Source: Sorangium cellulosum (GTDB taxonomy: Bacteria > Myxococcota_A > Polyangia > Polyangiales > Polyangiaceae). Taken from it: a DNA stretch of 64,000 nucleotides. Under the pieces are notes generated by a model that did not search any database, was not told where the DNA came from, and worked only from the letters and a program-made list of their open reading frames with translations. Positions 1 to 10,719 of this stretch are shown here, piece by piece; within the stretch, counting starts at the first letter, position 1, and each line of letters starts with the position of its first letter. Where the stretch lies: positions 14,493,590-14,557,589 of the forward strand of contig NZ_CP012673.1 in the NCBI RefSeq assembly GCF_002950945.1, written 5' to 3'. The position numbers and the translations under genes are program-made.

Positions 1-63
1 GACGTCTCCGGCCTGAACGACGCGCAGATCGACGACCTGGTCGCCTATCTCGAGTCCCTCTGA
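1..63 (+). CDS. C-terminal end of a cytochrome c-like protein (partial)
   Basis: Only the last 20 codons and the TGA stop are in the window; the gene starts before position 1. The peptide ends with LNDAQIDDLVAYLESL. This matches the last helix of class I c-type cytochromes, where a loop of the type 'L-(T/N)-D-x-(E/Q)-(I/L)' leads into a helix 'xx(L)VAYLxSL' that packs on the heme. The heme motif CxxCH would lie upstream and cannot be seen. Identification rests on this short tail only; another helical protein with a similar end is possible. Confidence 0.45.
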   Translation, partial: DVSGLNDAQIDDLVAYLESL

Positions 64-364
64 GAGCTCGCCCCGCCCCGCCTCACGCCGCAGAGATCGG
101 CTGAGGCGTTCCTCCCCACCCGAGGCCGATTGCCACGAAGCCGCGCCGGCGCCACCGCCGCCGGTGCGGTGAATGCGCCTTGAAAAACCGGGAAATCCGG
201 ATTGCCATCGCGCGACGGCACCGCGCTTGCTCCTCTATGGACGGTAGACACCACGTCCCGGTGGATCCGAGCCACAGGCACTCTCTGCCGCTCGCAGACA
301 GGGCGAGTCGTGCATTCAGGGAAGGAGCGGACCCGGACGGCAGACAGGCTCGCGAGGAGGCATC
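64..364. other. Intergenic region, no gene supported
   Basis: No reading frame here has convincing coding character. It should hold the promoter of the H1-like gene that starts at 365. A 10-bp perfect palindrome, AATCCGGATT, lies at 194-203 in a locally AT-richer patch (180-205) and could be an operator, but nothing else supports that. A GAGGAGG ribosome-binding site sits at 354-360. Confidence 0.5.
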
Positions 365-1003
365 ATGCCGAGAGGCGACAAATCCAGCTACACGTCGAAG
401 CAGAAGCGACAGGCCGAGCACATCGAGGAAGGGTACGAGAAGCGCGGCCTCCCGGAAGAAGAGGCCGAGCGGCGGGCCTGGGCGACCGTCAACAAGATGA
501 CCGGCGGAGGGAAGAAGTCGGGGTCGGGGCGGGGCAAAGAGGTGAACAAGGAGCCGGCGAAGGAAGGCGGCCGCAAGGGAGGCGCCGCGTCGAAGGCGCG
601 GCCGGCGTCGGCGCGGAGCGCCGCGGCGAAGAAGGCGGCGGCGACACGCAAGCGGAACGCCGCGGCGGGCGGCGCGCGGCGCGCGACCGCGAAGAAGGCG
701 CCGGCGAGCGCCGCGAAGAAGGCGGCCGGCAGCGCGGCGAAGAAGGCGCCGCGGACGGCGGCGAAGCGGAGCGCGGCGAAGAAGGGCGCCGCGGCGGGCA
801 GCCCGCGCGCGCGGAAGACGACGGCGCGGAAGACGACGGCGCGGAAGGCGACGGCGCGGACGACGCGGACGACGCGGACGACCGCTGACAGCAGCCCCCG
901 CACGACCCAGGGCGCGCCGCGGAAGGGCAGGGCAGGGGCGACGCGCCGGACGACGTCGCGGCGTGCGGGGGCGGGGGCGCGGCGCGCGGGGGGCGAGGCA
1001 TGA
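365..1003 (+). CDS. Histone H1-like Lys/Ala/Arg-rich protein with conserved N-terminal acidic domain
   Basis: 212 residues. Residues 1-55 are a compact domain (starts MPRGDKSSYT, then a helix with EHIEEGYEKRGLPEEEAERRAW and a GGGKKSGSGRG tail) found in many proteobacterial proteins often named 'plasmid stabilization protein' without evidence. Residues 60-212 are almost only Lys, Ala, Arg, Thr, Ser and Pro, in repeats such as AAKKA, RKTTA and RTTRTT, like histone H1 tails and the bacterial H1-like proteins. The likely role is non-specific DNA binding or compaction in the cytoplasm (inference). The start is well supported by GAGGAGG at 354-360, four bases before ATG. The tail is encoded by a short-period degenerate repeat (about 815-885). 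Confidence 0.75.
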   Translation: MPRGDKSSYTSKQKRQAEHIEEGYEKRGLPEEEAERRAWATVNKMTGGGKKSGSGRGKEVNKEPAKEGGRKGGAASKARPASARSAAAKKAAATRKRNAAAGGARRATAKKAPASAAKKAAGSAAKKAPRTAAKRSAAKKGAAAGSPRARKTTARKTTARKATARTTRTTRTTADSSPRTTQGAPRKGRAGATRRTTSRRAGAGARRAGGEA

Positions 1004-1034
1004 ACTCGCCGCGAGACGGGGAGAGGGGACGACC

Positions 1035-1739
1035 ATGCAGAACACACAGAGCAACGGGGTTGCGCACGGCGAGGACCACCTGGAGAAACAAGACGGCACG
1101 CCGCACGGAGAGGCCCAGAAGGGGCGCGCTTTCCTGGCGAGCCTCGTCCGCGAGCTGTTCCAGACCGAGCATTCCGCGAAGACCCATCCGCTGATAGAGG
1201 CGCAGCGCCTCGGCGATGTGCCCCCGGCGCACGCCATGCGGGCGGTTTCGGCCCACGCGGAGGACGTGCTGTCGGAGCTCCCGTCGCTCATGCGGGTGCG
1301 CAGGCTGCCCGTCAGCGCGGGCGGGAGCGCGGTGGGCGAGGCCTTCTCGGCGCTGCGCGACCACGTGGCCGATCACCTGCTCACCGCCGAGAGGTCCTAC
1401 CGCGGGACGATCCTCGGGATGCGCCACGGCGTCGATCTGGTCGAGCTGATCCAGTACGTCGCCACGGTGGAAGGCGACGCGCTGCTCGCCGCGTGGTGCG
1501 CGCGCTGGCTCTCGGCGCGCAGGCCGCTCGTGGAGGCGGCCGCCCGCGAGCTCGCGTGGTTCGCCGCGCGCCCGGCGCGCGCCACCAGGCCGGCGAAGGA
1601 GGGCCCGGTCGCCGACCTGCTCCACGGCCTCGTCAGCGGCGTCGAGCACGCGGCGCTCGGGCTCCGCCGCCTCGCCTCGCACGTCGAGGCCAGGGTGGCG
1701 AAGGACGACCGCGCGCACGGCTCCGCCTCCTCCGGATGA
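1035..1739 (+). CDS. Hypothetical protein, alpha-helical
   Basis: 234 residues from the ATG at 1035, which follows a purine-rich GGGGAGAGGGGAC stretch; the frame stays open upstream to 963 but that part overlaps the H1-like gene. I do not recognise the family. The protein has no signal peptide or membrane segment, an acidic/His-containing N-terminus, and a body of predicted helices with Ala, Leu and Arg. Two His/Asp-containing helices (around LRDHVADHLL and GMRHGVDLVELIQYVATVEGD) could be hemerythrin-like or regulatory helices, but metal-binding spacing is not clear. It lies 31 bases after the H1-like gene on the same strand and may be co-transcribed with it. Confidence 0.6.
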   Translation: MQNTQSNGVAHGEDHLEKQDGTPHGEAQKGRAFLASLVRELFQTEHSAKTHPLIEAQRLGDVPPAHAMRAVSAHAEDVLSELPSLMRVRRLPVSAGGSAVGEAFSALRDHVADHLLTAERSYRGTILGMRHGVDLVELIQYVATVEGDALLAAWCARWLSARRPLVEAAARELAWFAARPARATRPAKEGPVADLLHGLVSGVEHAALGLRRLASHVEARVAKDDRAHGSASSG

Positions 1740-1907
1740 GCCGAGGCCGGCTCGACACCCCGCTCCCGCCGCGCGGCGCGCGCGCGCAGCCTCCCCGCGC
1801 GCGCCGCTGAGGGGCCCCGGCCGCCGCCGAGCCCGGCGGGCTTTCCTCCGGCCGCGTTCGCGGGTAACTCCCGCCGGGCGCCGCGCGCGCGGCGAGGAGG
1901 ATGCGCT

Positions 1908-2756
1908 GTGGAGCAGGGGATTCCGACGTTGAGCACGCCGATCGAGCTCCTCAGGAGCCAGGGGGCCAGCGTCGCGAGCGCGCTCATCATCGTGGTGATC
2001 GGGTGGATCGCGTCGGTCTGGACCGCGCGGAGCGTGCGCGCGCTCGGCAAGAAGTGGACGCAGATCGACCTCACCCTCGTCCCCGTGCTGGCCAGCCTGA
2101 GCCGGCTCGTCGTCCTGACGGTCACCGCGATGGCGGTGCTCGAGCGCTTCGGCGTCGACACGAAGAGCCTGTTCGCGGTGCTCGGCGCGGCCGGGCTGAC
2201 CATCGGCCTCGCCCTCAAGGACACGCTCTCGGACGTCGCCTCCGGGCTCGTCCTCCTCGTCCTGCGCCCGTTCGACGTGGGCGACGCGGTCGAGATCGAC
2301 GGGACCTCCGGCGTGGTCGACGCCATCGACGTGTTCCAGACCAAGCTGACGAGCTTCGACGGCGTCCCGATCACCCTGCCCAACTCCAAGGTGCGGTCCG
2401 CCAAGATCCAGAACTTCACGCGGGCGCGGCGCCGGCGCATGGATCTCACGATCGGCGTCAGCTACAACGCCGACATCGCCCACGCGATCGCCTCGCTCCG
2501 GGACGTCCTCTCGAACGAGCCGCGCGTGCTGTCCGAGCCGGCGCCGTCGGTCGACGTGGTCGAGCTCGCGGACCAGAAGGTCAACCTGCTGGTCCGCGCC
2601 TGGACGCTCCCCGAGGACTTCTTCCCGGCGCGGCTCGAGCTCACCCGCCACCTGAAGGACCGGCTCGACGCGGAGGGGATCGTCATCCCGATGCCGCAGC
2701 GCGAGCTGCACATCCCGCTCCGCGCGCCGGAGCGGCGCTCGGCGCCGTCGCTCTGA
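1908..2756 (+). CDS. mscS: Small-conductance mechanosensitive channel, MscS family
   Basis: 282 residues, about the size of E. coli MscS. It opens under membrane tension to release solutes during osmotic downshock and acts as a heptamer in the inner membrane. Three hydrophobic segments lie near residues 22-42, 62-82 and 85-125; the last contains the pore-lining Gly/Ala-rich helix (VLGAAGLTIGLALKDTL) and is followed by the beta domain with GDAVEIDG, GVVDAIDVFQTKL and TLPNSKV, all typical of the family. The GTG start is chosen because GAGGAGG (1894-1900) precedes it by seven bases. It converges on the FHA gene, with a GC-rich hairpin between the two. Confidence 0.93.
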   Translation: MEQGIPTLSTPIELLRSQGASVASALIIVVIGWIASVWTARSVRALGKKWTQIDLTLVPVLASLSRLVVLTVTAMAVLERFGVDTKSLFAVLGAAGLTIGLALKDTLSDVASGLVLLVLRPFDVGDAVEIDGTSGVVDAIDVFQTKLTSFDGVPITLPNSKVRSAKIQNFTRARRRRMDLTIGVSYNADIAHAIASLRDVLSNEPRVLSEPAPSVDVVELADQKVNLLVRAWTLPEDFFPARLELTRHLKDRLDAEGIVIPMPQRELHIPLRAPERRSAPSL

Positions 2757-2758
2757 GG

Positions 2759-2778
2759 CGCGGCGGCGGCCCGCCGCG
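2759..2778. terminator. GC-rich hairpin between convergent genes
   Basis: CGCGGCGG, a CGGC loop and CCGCCGCG form a perfect 8-bp stem in the 28-bp gap between the convergent mscS-like and FHA genes. It probably ends transcription from both sides. No T-tract follows, as is usual in such high-GC genomes. Confidence 0.45.
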
Positions 2779-2784
2779 GCCTCG

Positions 2785-3714
2785 TCAGGGCCGGAGCACC
2801 TCGACCGCCTCGGTGCCCAGCCGGATCTGCCGCGTCATGGTCCGTCGCTCGATGAGCGAGCCCGCGTCGAGCACCCCCTCGCGCGCGAGCTGCTGGCGCG
2901 CGCGGAAGACGTTGACGTTGAGGTGATGGAGGTCGAGCCGCAGCTTCCCGAGCAGCTCGTCCACGTAGAGCCAGCCGCGCTCGGCCGGGGGCAGCCCCTC
3001 GTCCCGATCGTGGAGCCGCGCGCGCGCCAGCACGAGGAGCAGCTCGTGATGGGCGCGCCCCGCGAGCGGCGTGACCGTGTCCCCCTGCACGAGCGACAGG
3101 GCGATGTGCTCCTCGTCGTGGCTCACCTCGAAGCGCAGCACGGTCGCGCCGATGAGCTTGGGGTTCGCCGCGGTCGAGGTGGTGGTCGGCACGGCGCCGT
3201 CGGGCGCGGGGGGCGGGACGCAGAGGACCCAGGGGCCGCCGGCCTCGATCGGCTCCTGGTCCACGGCGGGGCGCGCGGTCCCGTCGATCTCGACGTGCCA
3301 GCACCCGCGCTGATCCTCGAAGAGCGTGACCCGAGGGTCGGCCGCGCCCGGGAGCGCGAGCAGGCTCTCCTCCGCGGCGCGCACCTCGCCGGTGCGCTCG
3401 GAGCGCGCGCTCGCGACCGGGGGGCCCGCCTCCTCGAGGATCCAGCGCTCGGCGCTGCCGCCGAACACGAGATCGGCCCCCGCGTCGAGCTGGACCCGCT
3501 CGGCGGACGTGAGCCGCCGCCCGCCGACGTGGGTGCCGTTCGTGCTGCCGAGATCGCGGGCCCACCAGCGCGCCCCGTCCCAGAACAGCACGGCGTGCTC
3601 GCCCGAGGCGCAGCGATCGACGAGGCGCACGGCGCAGTCGCGCGCTCGCCCGACGCGCGAGCGCGCCGCGAGCGTGACGCGGTGGCCGAGGGCTTCGTGC
3701 TTCAAGACCGCCAT
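2785..3714 (-). CDS. FHA-domain transcriptional regulator with C-terminal winged-helix-like domain
   Basis: 309 residues. An FHA domain covers about residues 15-85, with the phosphothreonine-binding pattern GR (VGRARDC), SGEHA and DLGSTNGTHVGG. FHA domains bind phosphothreonine on kinase substrates. The C-terminal third (LLLVLARARLHDRD...LDLHHLNVNVFRARQQL...RQIRLG) resembles the OmpR/SARP-type winged helix used for DNA binding. This suggests a regulator that converts Thr phosphorylation into gene expression. It is divergent from the kinase gene at 3775 with 60 bases between starts, so that kinase is the obvious partner (inference from context). The start ATG at 3714 begins MAVLKHEALG just before the FHA domain. 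Confidence 0.8.
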   Translation of the reverse strand: MAVLKHEALGHRVTLAARSRVGRARDCAVRLVDRCASGEHAVLFWDGARWWARDLGSTNGTHVGGRRLTSAERVQLDAGADLVFGGSAERWILEEAGPPVASARSERTGEVRAAEESLLALPGAADPRVTLFEDQRGCWHVEIDGTARPAVDQEPIEAGGPWVLCVPPPAPDGAVPTTTSTAANPKLIGATVLRFEVSHDEEHIALSLVQGDTVTPLAGRAHHELLLVLARARLHDRDEGLPPAERGWLYVDELLGKLRLDLHHLNVNVFRARQQLAREGVLDAGSLIERRTMTRQIRLGTEAVEVLRP

Positions 3715-3774
3715 GAGGACAGCGTAGGATGGCGCCGACGACCCCTTCAACGGCGTCGCACGAAGACCCCTCCC
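3715..3774. promoter_or_regulatory. Divergent control region of FHA regulator and kinase
   Basis: A 60-bp gap separates the divergent starts of the FHA gene and the kinase-PEGA-FGE gene, so promoters of both must lie in or near it. I see no clear -10/-35 pair. If the FHA protein binds DNA, this is a likely target. Confidence 0.4.
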
Positions 3775-6372
<2,598 letters not shown>

Positions 6373-6641
6373 TGCGGTCGCGACAATTTGCCACGCCCCG
6401 CGTGCCGTGAGGCAGCCTGGAGCCGCGGCGCGCGCCGGCGCTGGTGCAGTCGCCGTGGAGGAGGGGGCCGCTGGACGGAGTCGCCTGCGCGCGGCGCGCC
6501 CAGGGCTGCCTGCGACGGAGGCCGGGACGAGCAGGGGAGAGCGGGGGCGCACGGCTTGCTACGAGCTGGCGCAGAACGGTCTGCGCGCCCGCGAAGCGCA
6601 CAGGAACCTCTCTCTTCAACGATTCCGCTGGAGTCCCGACG

Positions 6642-7607
6642 TTGACACCTCGATCTGCGGCCGTCCTCCTGAACTGTTCCTCTCGCTCGAACCGTGCGGC
6701 GAGCCAGCGCGCGCGGCTCGCGGAGCTCCTGAAGGGGAGCGGCCTCGCCGCGGAGATCCTCTGCGCCGAGCGCGGCCAGCACATGGGAGAGCTCGCCCGC
6801 CGCGCGGCGCGCGGGCCCTACGACATGCTCGTGGCGGGCGGCGGCGACGGCACGATGAACACGGTCGCCGCGGCGATCGTCGGCACCGAGAAGACGATGG
6901 GCGTCCTGCCGCTCGGGACCGTGAACCATTTCGCGAAGTACCTGGGCATCCCGCTGACCCTGGAGGGCGCGGTGCGCACCCTCGTCGAGGGGCGGCGCGT
7001 CCAGATCGACGTCGGCGAGGTCAACGGCCGCGTCTTCGTGAACAACTCGACGCTGGGCATCTACCCGACGATCGTGCGCGACCGGGAGGCGCTGCGGAAG
7101 CGCAGCGGGATGAACAAGTGGCTCGCCTTCGGCCTGGCGACGCTCGGCGGGATCCGGCGCCAGGAGCCCATCCGCCTCCGGCTCGTGCTGGACGAGCAGG
7201 AGATCCACCTGAACACGCCGTTCGTGTTCGTCGCCAACAACGACTTCAAGCTCGGCGATCTCGATCTCGCGAGGCAGGGCCCGCTCGGCTCGGGCGAGCT
7301 CGGCGTGTGTGTGGCGCACGCCGAGAGCCGCCTCTCGATGGTCAAGCTGCTCGCCAGCGCCGTCGCCGGGCGCCTCCAGAAGGCGAGCGATTTCAGCATC
7401 TTGCGCACGAGGGAGCTCCTCGTCGAGGCGCCCCAGCGCCGCCTCCACGTGGCCGCGGACGGAGAGGTCCTCAAGCTCTCGCCGCCGCTCCGTTACCGCA
7501 CGAGGCCCTCGGCGCTCCGCGTGATCGTGCCCCCCTCGTCGGACATCCGCGCGGGCTCGGTCCGGCGGGAGGACCCGCCCGACCAGCGCGCCGCGCTGGG
7601 AGGATGA
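6642..7607 (+). CDS. Diacylglycerol kinase catalytic-domain (YegS/DagK-like) lipid kinase
   Basis: 321 residues from a TTG at 6642; the frame is open back to 6444, but homologues begin with a beta strand equivalent to AAVLLNCSSRSN at about residue 7, and CTGGAG lies 8-13 bases before this TTG. The catalytic GGGDGT motif (AGGGDGTMNTVA) and the GVLPLGTVNHFAKYLGIP segment are diagnostic of the DAGK catalytic domain, which phosphorylates lipids or related hydroxyl groups with ATP. The C-terminal beta-rich half (NNSTLGIYP, FVFVANNDFKLGDLDLARQ, VAADGEV) also fits YegS/DgkB-type enzymes. The metallophosphoesterase gene follows directly, so the two are probably co-transcribed. The exact substrate cannot be told. 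The start is uncertain. Confidence 0.85.
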   Translation: MTPRSAAVLLNCSSRSNRAASQRARLAELLKGSGLAAEILCAERGQHMGELARRAARGPYDMLVAGGGDGTMNTVAAAIVGTEKTMGVLPLGTVNHFAKYLGIPLTLEGAVRTLVEGRRVQIDVGEVNGRVFVNNSTLGIYPTIVRDREALRKRSGMNKWLAFGLATLGGIRRQEPIRLRLVLDEQEIHLNTPFVFVANNDFKLGDLDLARQGPLGSGELGVCVAHAESRLSMVKLLASAVAGRLQKASDFSILRTRELLVEAPQRRLHVAADGEVLKLSPPLRYRTRPSALRVIVPPSSDIRAGSVRREDPPDQRAALGG

Positions 7608-7612
7608 TTCAC

Positions 7613-8422
7613 ATGCGCACCCTCGTGCACCTGTCGGATCTGCACTTCGGCCGCGTCGACAAGGCGATCCTCCAGCCGCTGATCGACCGGATCAAGGCGA
7701 TAGAGCCCCACGTGATCGTGATCTCGGGCGACCTGACGCAGCGGGCGCGCAGCGCCGAGTTCGTGGAGGCGCGCAAGTTCCTCGACGAGCTGCCCTCGCC
7801 CCAGATCGTGGTGCCCGGGAACCACGATGTCCCGCTCTACAACCTGTTTGACCGGTTCTTCCGCGCGCTCGACAAGTACCAGAAGCACATCACGGAGGAT
7901 CTCTCCCCCTTCCATGTGGACGAGGAGATCGCCGTCCTCGGCATCAACACCGCGCGATCGTTCACGATCAAGGAGGGGCGCATCAACGCGCGTCAGATCG
8001 CCGAGATCAAGGCGAGGATGTGCCGCCTCGCGCCCGAGGTCACGAAGATCGTCGTCACCCATCACCCGTTCGATCTGCCGGAGAACTCGCCGCATGGGGT
8101 CGTCGGGCGCGCGCGGCAGGCGATGGTGGCCATCGCCAACTGCGGCGTCGACGTCATCCTGTCCGGGCACCTGCACCTCAGCCACACCGGGCACTCCGCG
8201 GAGCGCTTCGACGTCGGCGGCCACTCGTCCCTGATCATCCAGGCCGGGACGGCGACCTCCACGCGCGGTCGCGGGGAGCAGAACGCGTTCAACGTGATCC
8301 GGATCGACGGGAAGATGATCCGGATCGAGCGGAACTTCTGGCAGCCGGAGGGGAGCCTCTTCGGCATCGCGGGGACCGAGCAGTTCGAGGAGACGGCGCG
8401 CGGCTGGGTGCGGGCGGCGTAG
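7613..8422 (+). CDS. Calcineurin-like metallophosphoesterase
   Basis: 269 residues. It carries the metal-binding series of the calcineurin-like family: DLHFG (DxH), ISGDLTQRA (GDLT), VPGNHDVP (GNHD), THHPFD (H) and SGHLHLSH (GHxH). These enzymes hydrolyse phosphomono- or diesters, including cyclic nucleotides. The closest pattern is the CpdA/Icc-like group (inference). I prefer the ATG at 7613 to the ATG at 7604: the GGGAGG at 7598-7603 is nine bases before 7613 but touches 7604. The 7604 start would overlap the DAGK stop as ATGA. Either way it is translationally close to the lipid kinase gene, suggesting a shared lipid-phosphate or signalling pathway. Confidence 0.9.
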   Translation: MRTLVHLSDLHFGRVDKAILQPLIDRIKAIEPHVIVISGDLTQRARSAEFVEARKFLDELPSPQIVVPGNHDVPLYNLFDRFFRALDKYQKHITEDLSPFHVDEEIAVLGINTARSFTIKEGRINARQIAEIKARMCRLAPEVTKIVVTHHPFDLPENSPHGVVGRARQAMVAIANCGVDVILSGHLHLSHTGHSAERFDVGGHSSLIIQAGTATSTRGRGEQNAFNVIRIDGKMIRIERNFWQPEGSLFGIAGTEQFEETARGWVRAA

Positions 8423-8508
8423 GCGTTGGGGCCTCCGGGCTCGTCAAGGGCGCTGCCGGTGCGTTATGGTGTCGTCTCCCGGCCGGGGCCGGGGTCCTCC
8501 CGTCGCCG

Positions 8509-9003
8509 ATGCCGCCGACCCGCCTGCTGCGCAGCGCCGAGATCCCCCAGGCCGACAGCCTCGCGAACGTGCGGCGGGTGCTCGAGGCGCTGTCGGGCGG
8601 AGTGGACACGCGGGAGCAGATCGCGGAGCACACGGGCATCTCGCTGCGCCACGTCGGTTATGCGCTCGCCGCCGCCCGCGTCCTCGGCTGGCTCGGCGAC
8701 GACGACGCCTCGATCACACCTGCCGGGCGGGCGCTGCTCGCCACGCCGTCCGGCACCGCCGACGAGCGGGCGCTCCTCCGGCGCGCGATCTTCGAGTGCG
8801 ACGTCGTGAAGCAGATCGCGCCCGATCTCTTCGACCCGGCGGCCCCCACCGTCGTGGCGCTCGCGCGGCGCATCTTCCGCCTGACCGCCGGCCTCGGGAA
8901 GGAGACGGCGCGCCGGCGCGCGCAGACGTTGCTCGCCTGGCGGAGCCAGGTGCTGGAGCAGCAGCTGTCCCTCTTCCCGAAGCGTCCGCGGAAACAGAGC
9001 TAA
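8509..9003 (+). CDS. Small winged-helix-like protein of unknown function
   Basis: 164 residues. The N-terminal part (RVLEALSGGVDTREQIAEHTGISLRHVGYALAAARVLGWL) has the look of a helix-turn-helix or winged-helix domain, followed by a 'wing'-like DDDASITPAGRALLATP. The C-terminal half (ECDVVKQIAPDLFDP ... LARRIFRLTAGLGKETARRRAQTLLAWRSQV) is helical and basic. Similar modules are found next to or within restriction-type and AAA proteins, but I do not see such partners here. The ATG at 8509 is used; no strong ribosome-binding site is visible. It converges on xylB across a strong hairpin. Confidence 0.6.
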   Translation: MPPTRLLRSAEIPQADSLANVRRVLEALSGGVDTREQIAEHTGISLRHVGYALAAARVLGWLGDDDASITPAGRALLATPSGTADERALLRRAIFECDVVKQIAPDLFDPAAPTVVALARRIFRLTAGLGKETARRRAQTLLAWRSQVLEQQLSLFPKRPRKQS

Positions 9004-9046
9004 TTCGATCTCGCGACGACGGCAGGCCAAGAGCGAGGGTGCCCCA

Positions 9047-9076
9047 GGAAGAGGGGAGTCCCGTCACCCCTCTTCC
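9047..9076. terminator. Bidirectional terminator-like hairpin
   Basis: GGAAGAGGGG (9047-9056) and CCCCTCTTCC (9067-9076) form a perfect 10-bp stem with a 10-nt loop, placed exactly between the convergent stop codons at 9003 (+) and 9099 (-). On both strands the arm ends in a pyrimidine-rich stretch on one side. Confidence 0.65.
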
Positions 9077-9098
9077 CGGTCCCTCTCTCGCCGCCGGC

Positions 9099-10655
9099 TC
9101 ACGCCAGCTTGCCGAGCTCCCGGAAGCGCGCGCGCAGGTCGCTGTAGAGCCCCTGGTACACCGCGTGGAACTCCCGGTACCGCGCCGACCGCACCGGGTC
9201 CGGCGCGACGCGGGAGACGACGTGCACGAACGCGTCCGCCGCCTCCTCCACCGACGAGAACAGCCCCGCTCCCGCCGCGGCGAGCAGCGCCGCGCCGTAG
9301 GCCGGGCCCTCCGTCGAGGTGGTGATCGCCACCGGCGCCTCGAACACGTCGGCCATCAGCTGGCGCCAGAACGCGCTGCGCGCGCCGCCGCCGGTCAGGC
9401 GGATCTCGTCGATGGAGACCGCCTCGGCGCCGTTCGCCTGCCCCACGCCGCGCATCAGCGAGAGCGAGTCGGCCAGCCCGAAGGTGATGCCCTCGAGCAC
9501 GGCGCGCGACACGTCCGCCTTCGTCGTGCGGGCGCTCAGGCCGACGAACGCGCCGCGGGCCGCGGCGTCGTTGTGCGGCGTGCGCTCGCCCATCAGGTAG
9601 GGCAGGAAGACCACGCCGCCGGCGCCGGGGCGCGACGTCGACGCCGTGTCGGCGATGATCTCGTAGGGATCGACCTTGCGGAGCTCGGCCGCCATGCGCT
9701 CGCCGTCGCCGAGCACGTCGCGGTACCAGCGGAGCGCGCCGCCGGCCGCGAGCATCACGCCCATCAGGTAGAAGCGGCCAGGGACCGCGTGACAGAAGCT
9801 GTGGAGCCGCATCTCGGGCTCGACGATCCAGGTGTCGGTGTGCGCGAGGATCACGCCGCTCGTGCCGACCGAGGCCATCGCCCGGCCGCGGCGCACGATG
9901 CCGAGCCCCACCGCGCCCGCCGCGTTGTCCGCGGCGCCCCGCACGACGAGCGCGCCCTCGGGCAGCCCCGTCGCGGCGGCGACCTCGGCGGTGAGCTTCC
10001 CGAGCGGCGCGTTCGAGGCCGCGGACCTCGGGAAGACCGCGCGCGGGACGCCGACCGCATCGAGGAGCTCGGCGCTGAAATCGCGCGTGCCCGGCGAGAA
10101 CGCCAGCGTGCCGCTCGCGTCGCTGTCGTCGGTCCCGAGCTCGCCCGTGAGCCGCAATCCCACGAAATCCTTGGGCATCAGCACCGTCCGGATGCGGGCG
10201 AACGCCTCGGGCTCGTGCGCCCGCAGCCAGAGGAGCTTCGGCAGCGTGAAGCCCTCGAGCGCGCGGTTGCCCACGAGCCGCGCGAGGCCGGCGTCGCCGA
10301 CCTTCTGGTTCGTGCGGATCGCCTCGCACTCGGCCGTGGTCCGCGTGTCGCACCACAGGATGGCCGGCCGGATGACCGCCTGCTGCTCGTCGAGCAGGAC
10401 CGCCGAGTGCATCTGTCCGGTGAGGCCGATGGCGCGCACCTCGCCGCGGCGCGCGCCGAGGGCGCGGGCGAGCTCGCCGAGCGCGCTCAGCGCCGCCGCG
10501 GCGAAGTCCTCGGGATCCTGCTCCGCCCACCCGGCGTGGGGCGTGGAGAGCGGGTACTCGCGGTGCGCGGACGCGACCGCGGCGCCGCGCTCCGTCTCGA
10601 TGGCGATGGCCTTGAGGCCGCTGGTCCCGACGTCGATTCCGATCACGATGGGCAT
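9099..10655 (-). CDS. xylB: Xylulokinase
   Basis: 518 residues, FGGY carbohydrate kinase family. It phosphorylates D-xylulose with ATP to xylulose 5-phosphate, which enters the pentose phosphate pathway. The N-terminal phosphate loop DVGTSGLKA, the TGQMHSAVLLD and ILWCDTRTTAE segments, the catalytic-Asp region RGAADNAAGAVGLG and the ATP-site GTSGVILAHTD and GGGARSAFWRQLMAD motifs are those of XylB. It lies 64 bases downstream of the polyol dehydrogenase gene on the same strand; together they would convert xylitol or a similar polyol to a ketose and then phosphorylate it. Confidence 0.93.
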   Translation of the reverse strand: MPIVIGIDVGTSGLKAIAIETERGAAVASAHREYPLSTPHAGWAEQDPEDFAAAALSALGELARALGARRGEVRAIGLTGQMHSAVLLDEQQAVIRPAILWCDTRTTAECEAIRTNQKVGDAGLARLVGNRALEGFTLPKLLWLRAHEPEAFARIRTVLMPKDFVGLRLTGELGTDDSDASGTLAFSPGTRDFSAELLDAVGVPRAVFPRSAASNAPLGKLTAEVAAATGLPEGALVVRGAADNAAGAVGLGIVRRGRAMASVGTSGVILAHTDTWIVEPEMRLHSFCHAVPGRFYLMGVMLAAGGALRWYRDVLGDGERMAAELRKVDPYEIIADTASTSRPGAGGVVFLPYLMGERTPHNDAAARGAFVGLSARTTKADVSRAVLEGITFGLADSLSLMRGVGQANGAEAVSIDEIRLTGGGARSAFWRQLMADVFEAPVAITTSTEGPAYGAALLAAAGAGLFSSVEEAADAFVHVVSRVAPDPVRSARYREFHAVYQGLYSDLRARFRELGKLA

Positions 10656-10719
10656 GGAAAGCGTCCTTTCTCGAAGAAAGCCAGCTGGGCCGATCCTGCG
10701 GAGCGGCGGCCCCGCGCTG

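Noticed and set aside
7604..7612. ATG at 7604 as start of the metallophosphoesterase (ATGA overlap)
   Set aside because: The ribosome-binding site GGGAGG would touch this ATG; the one at 7613 has correct spacing. Both remain possible.
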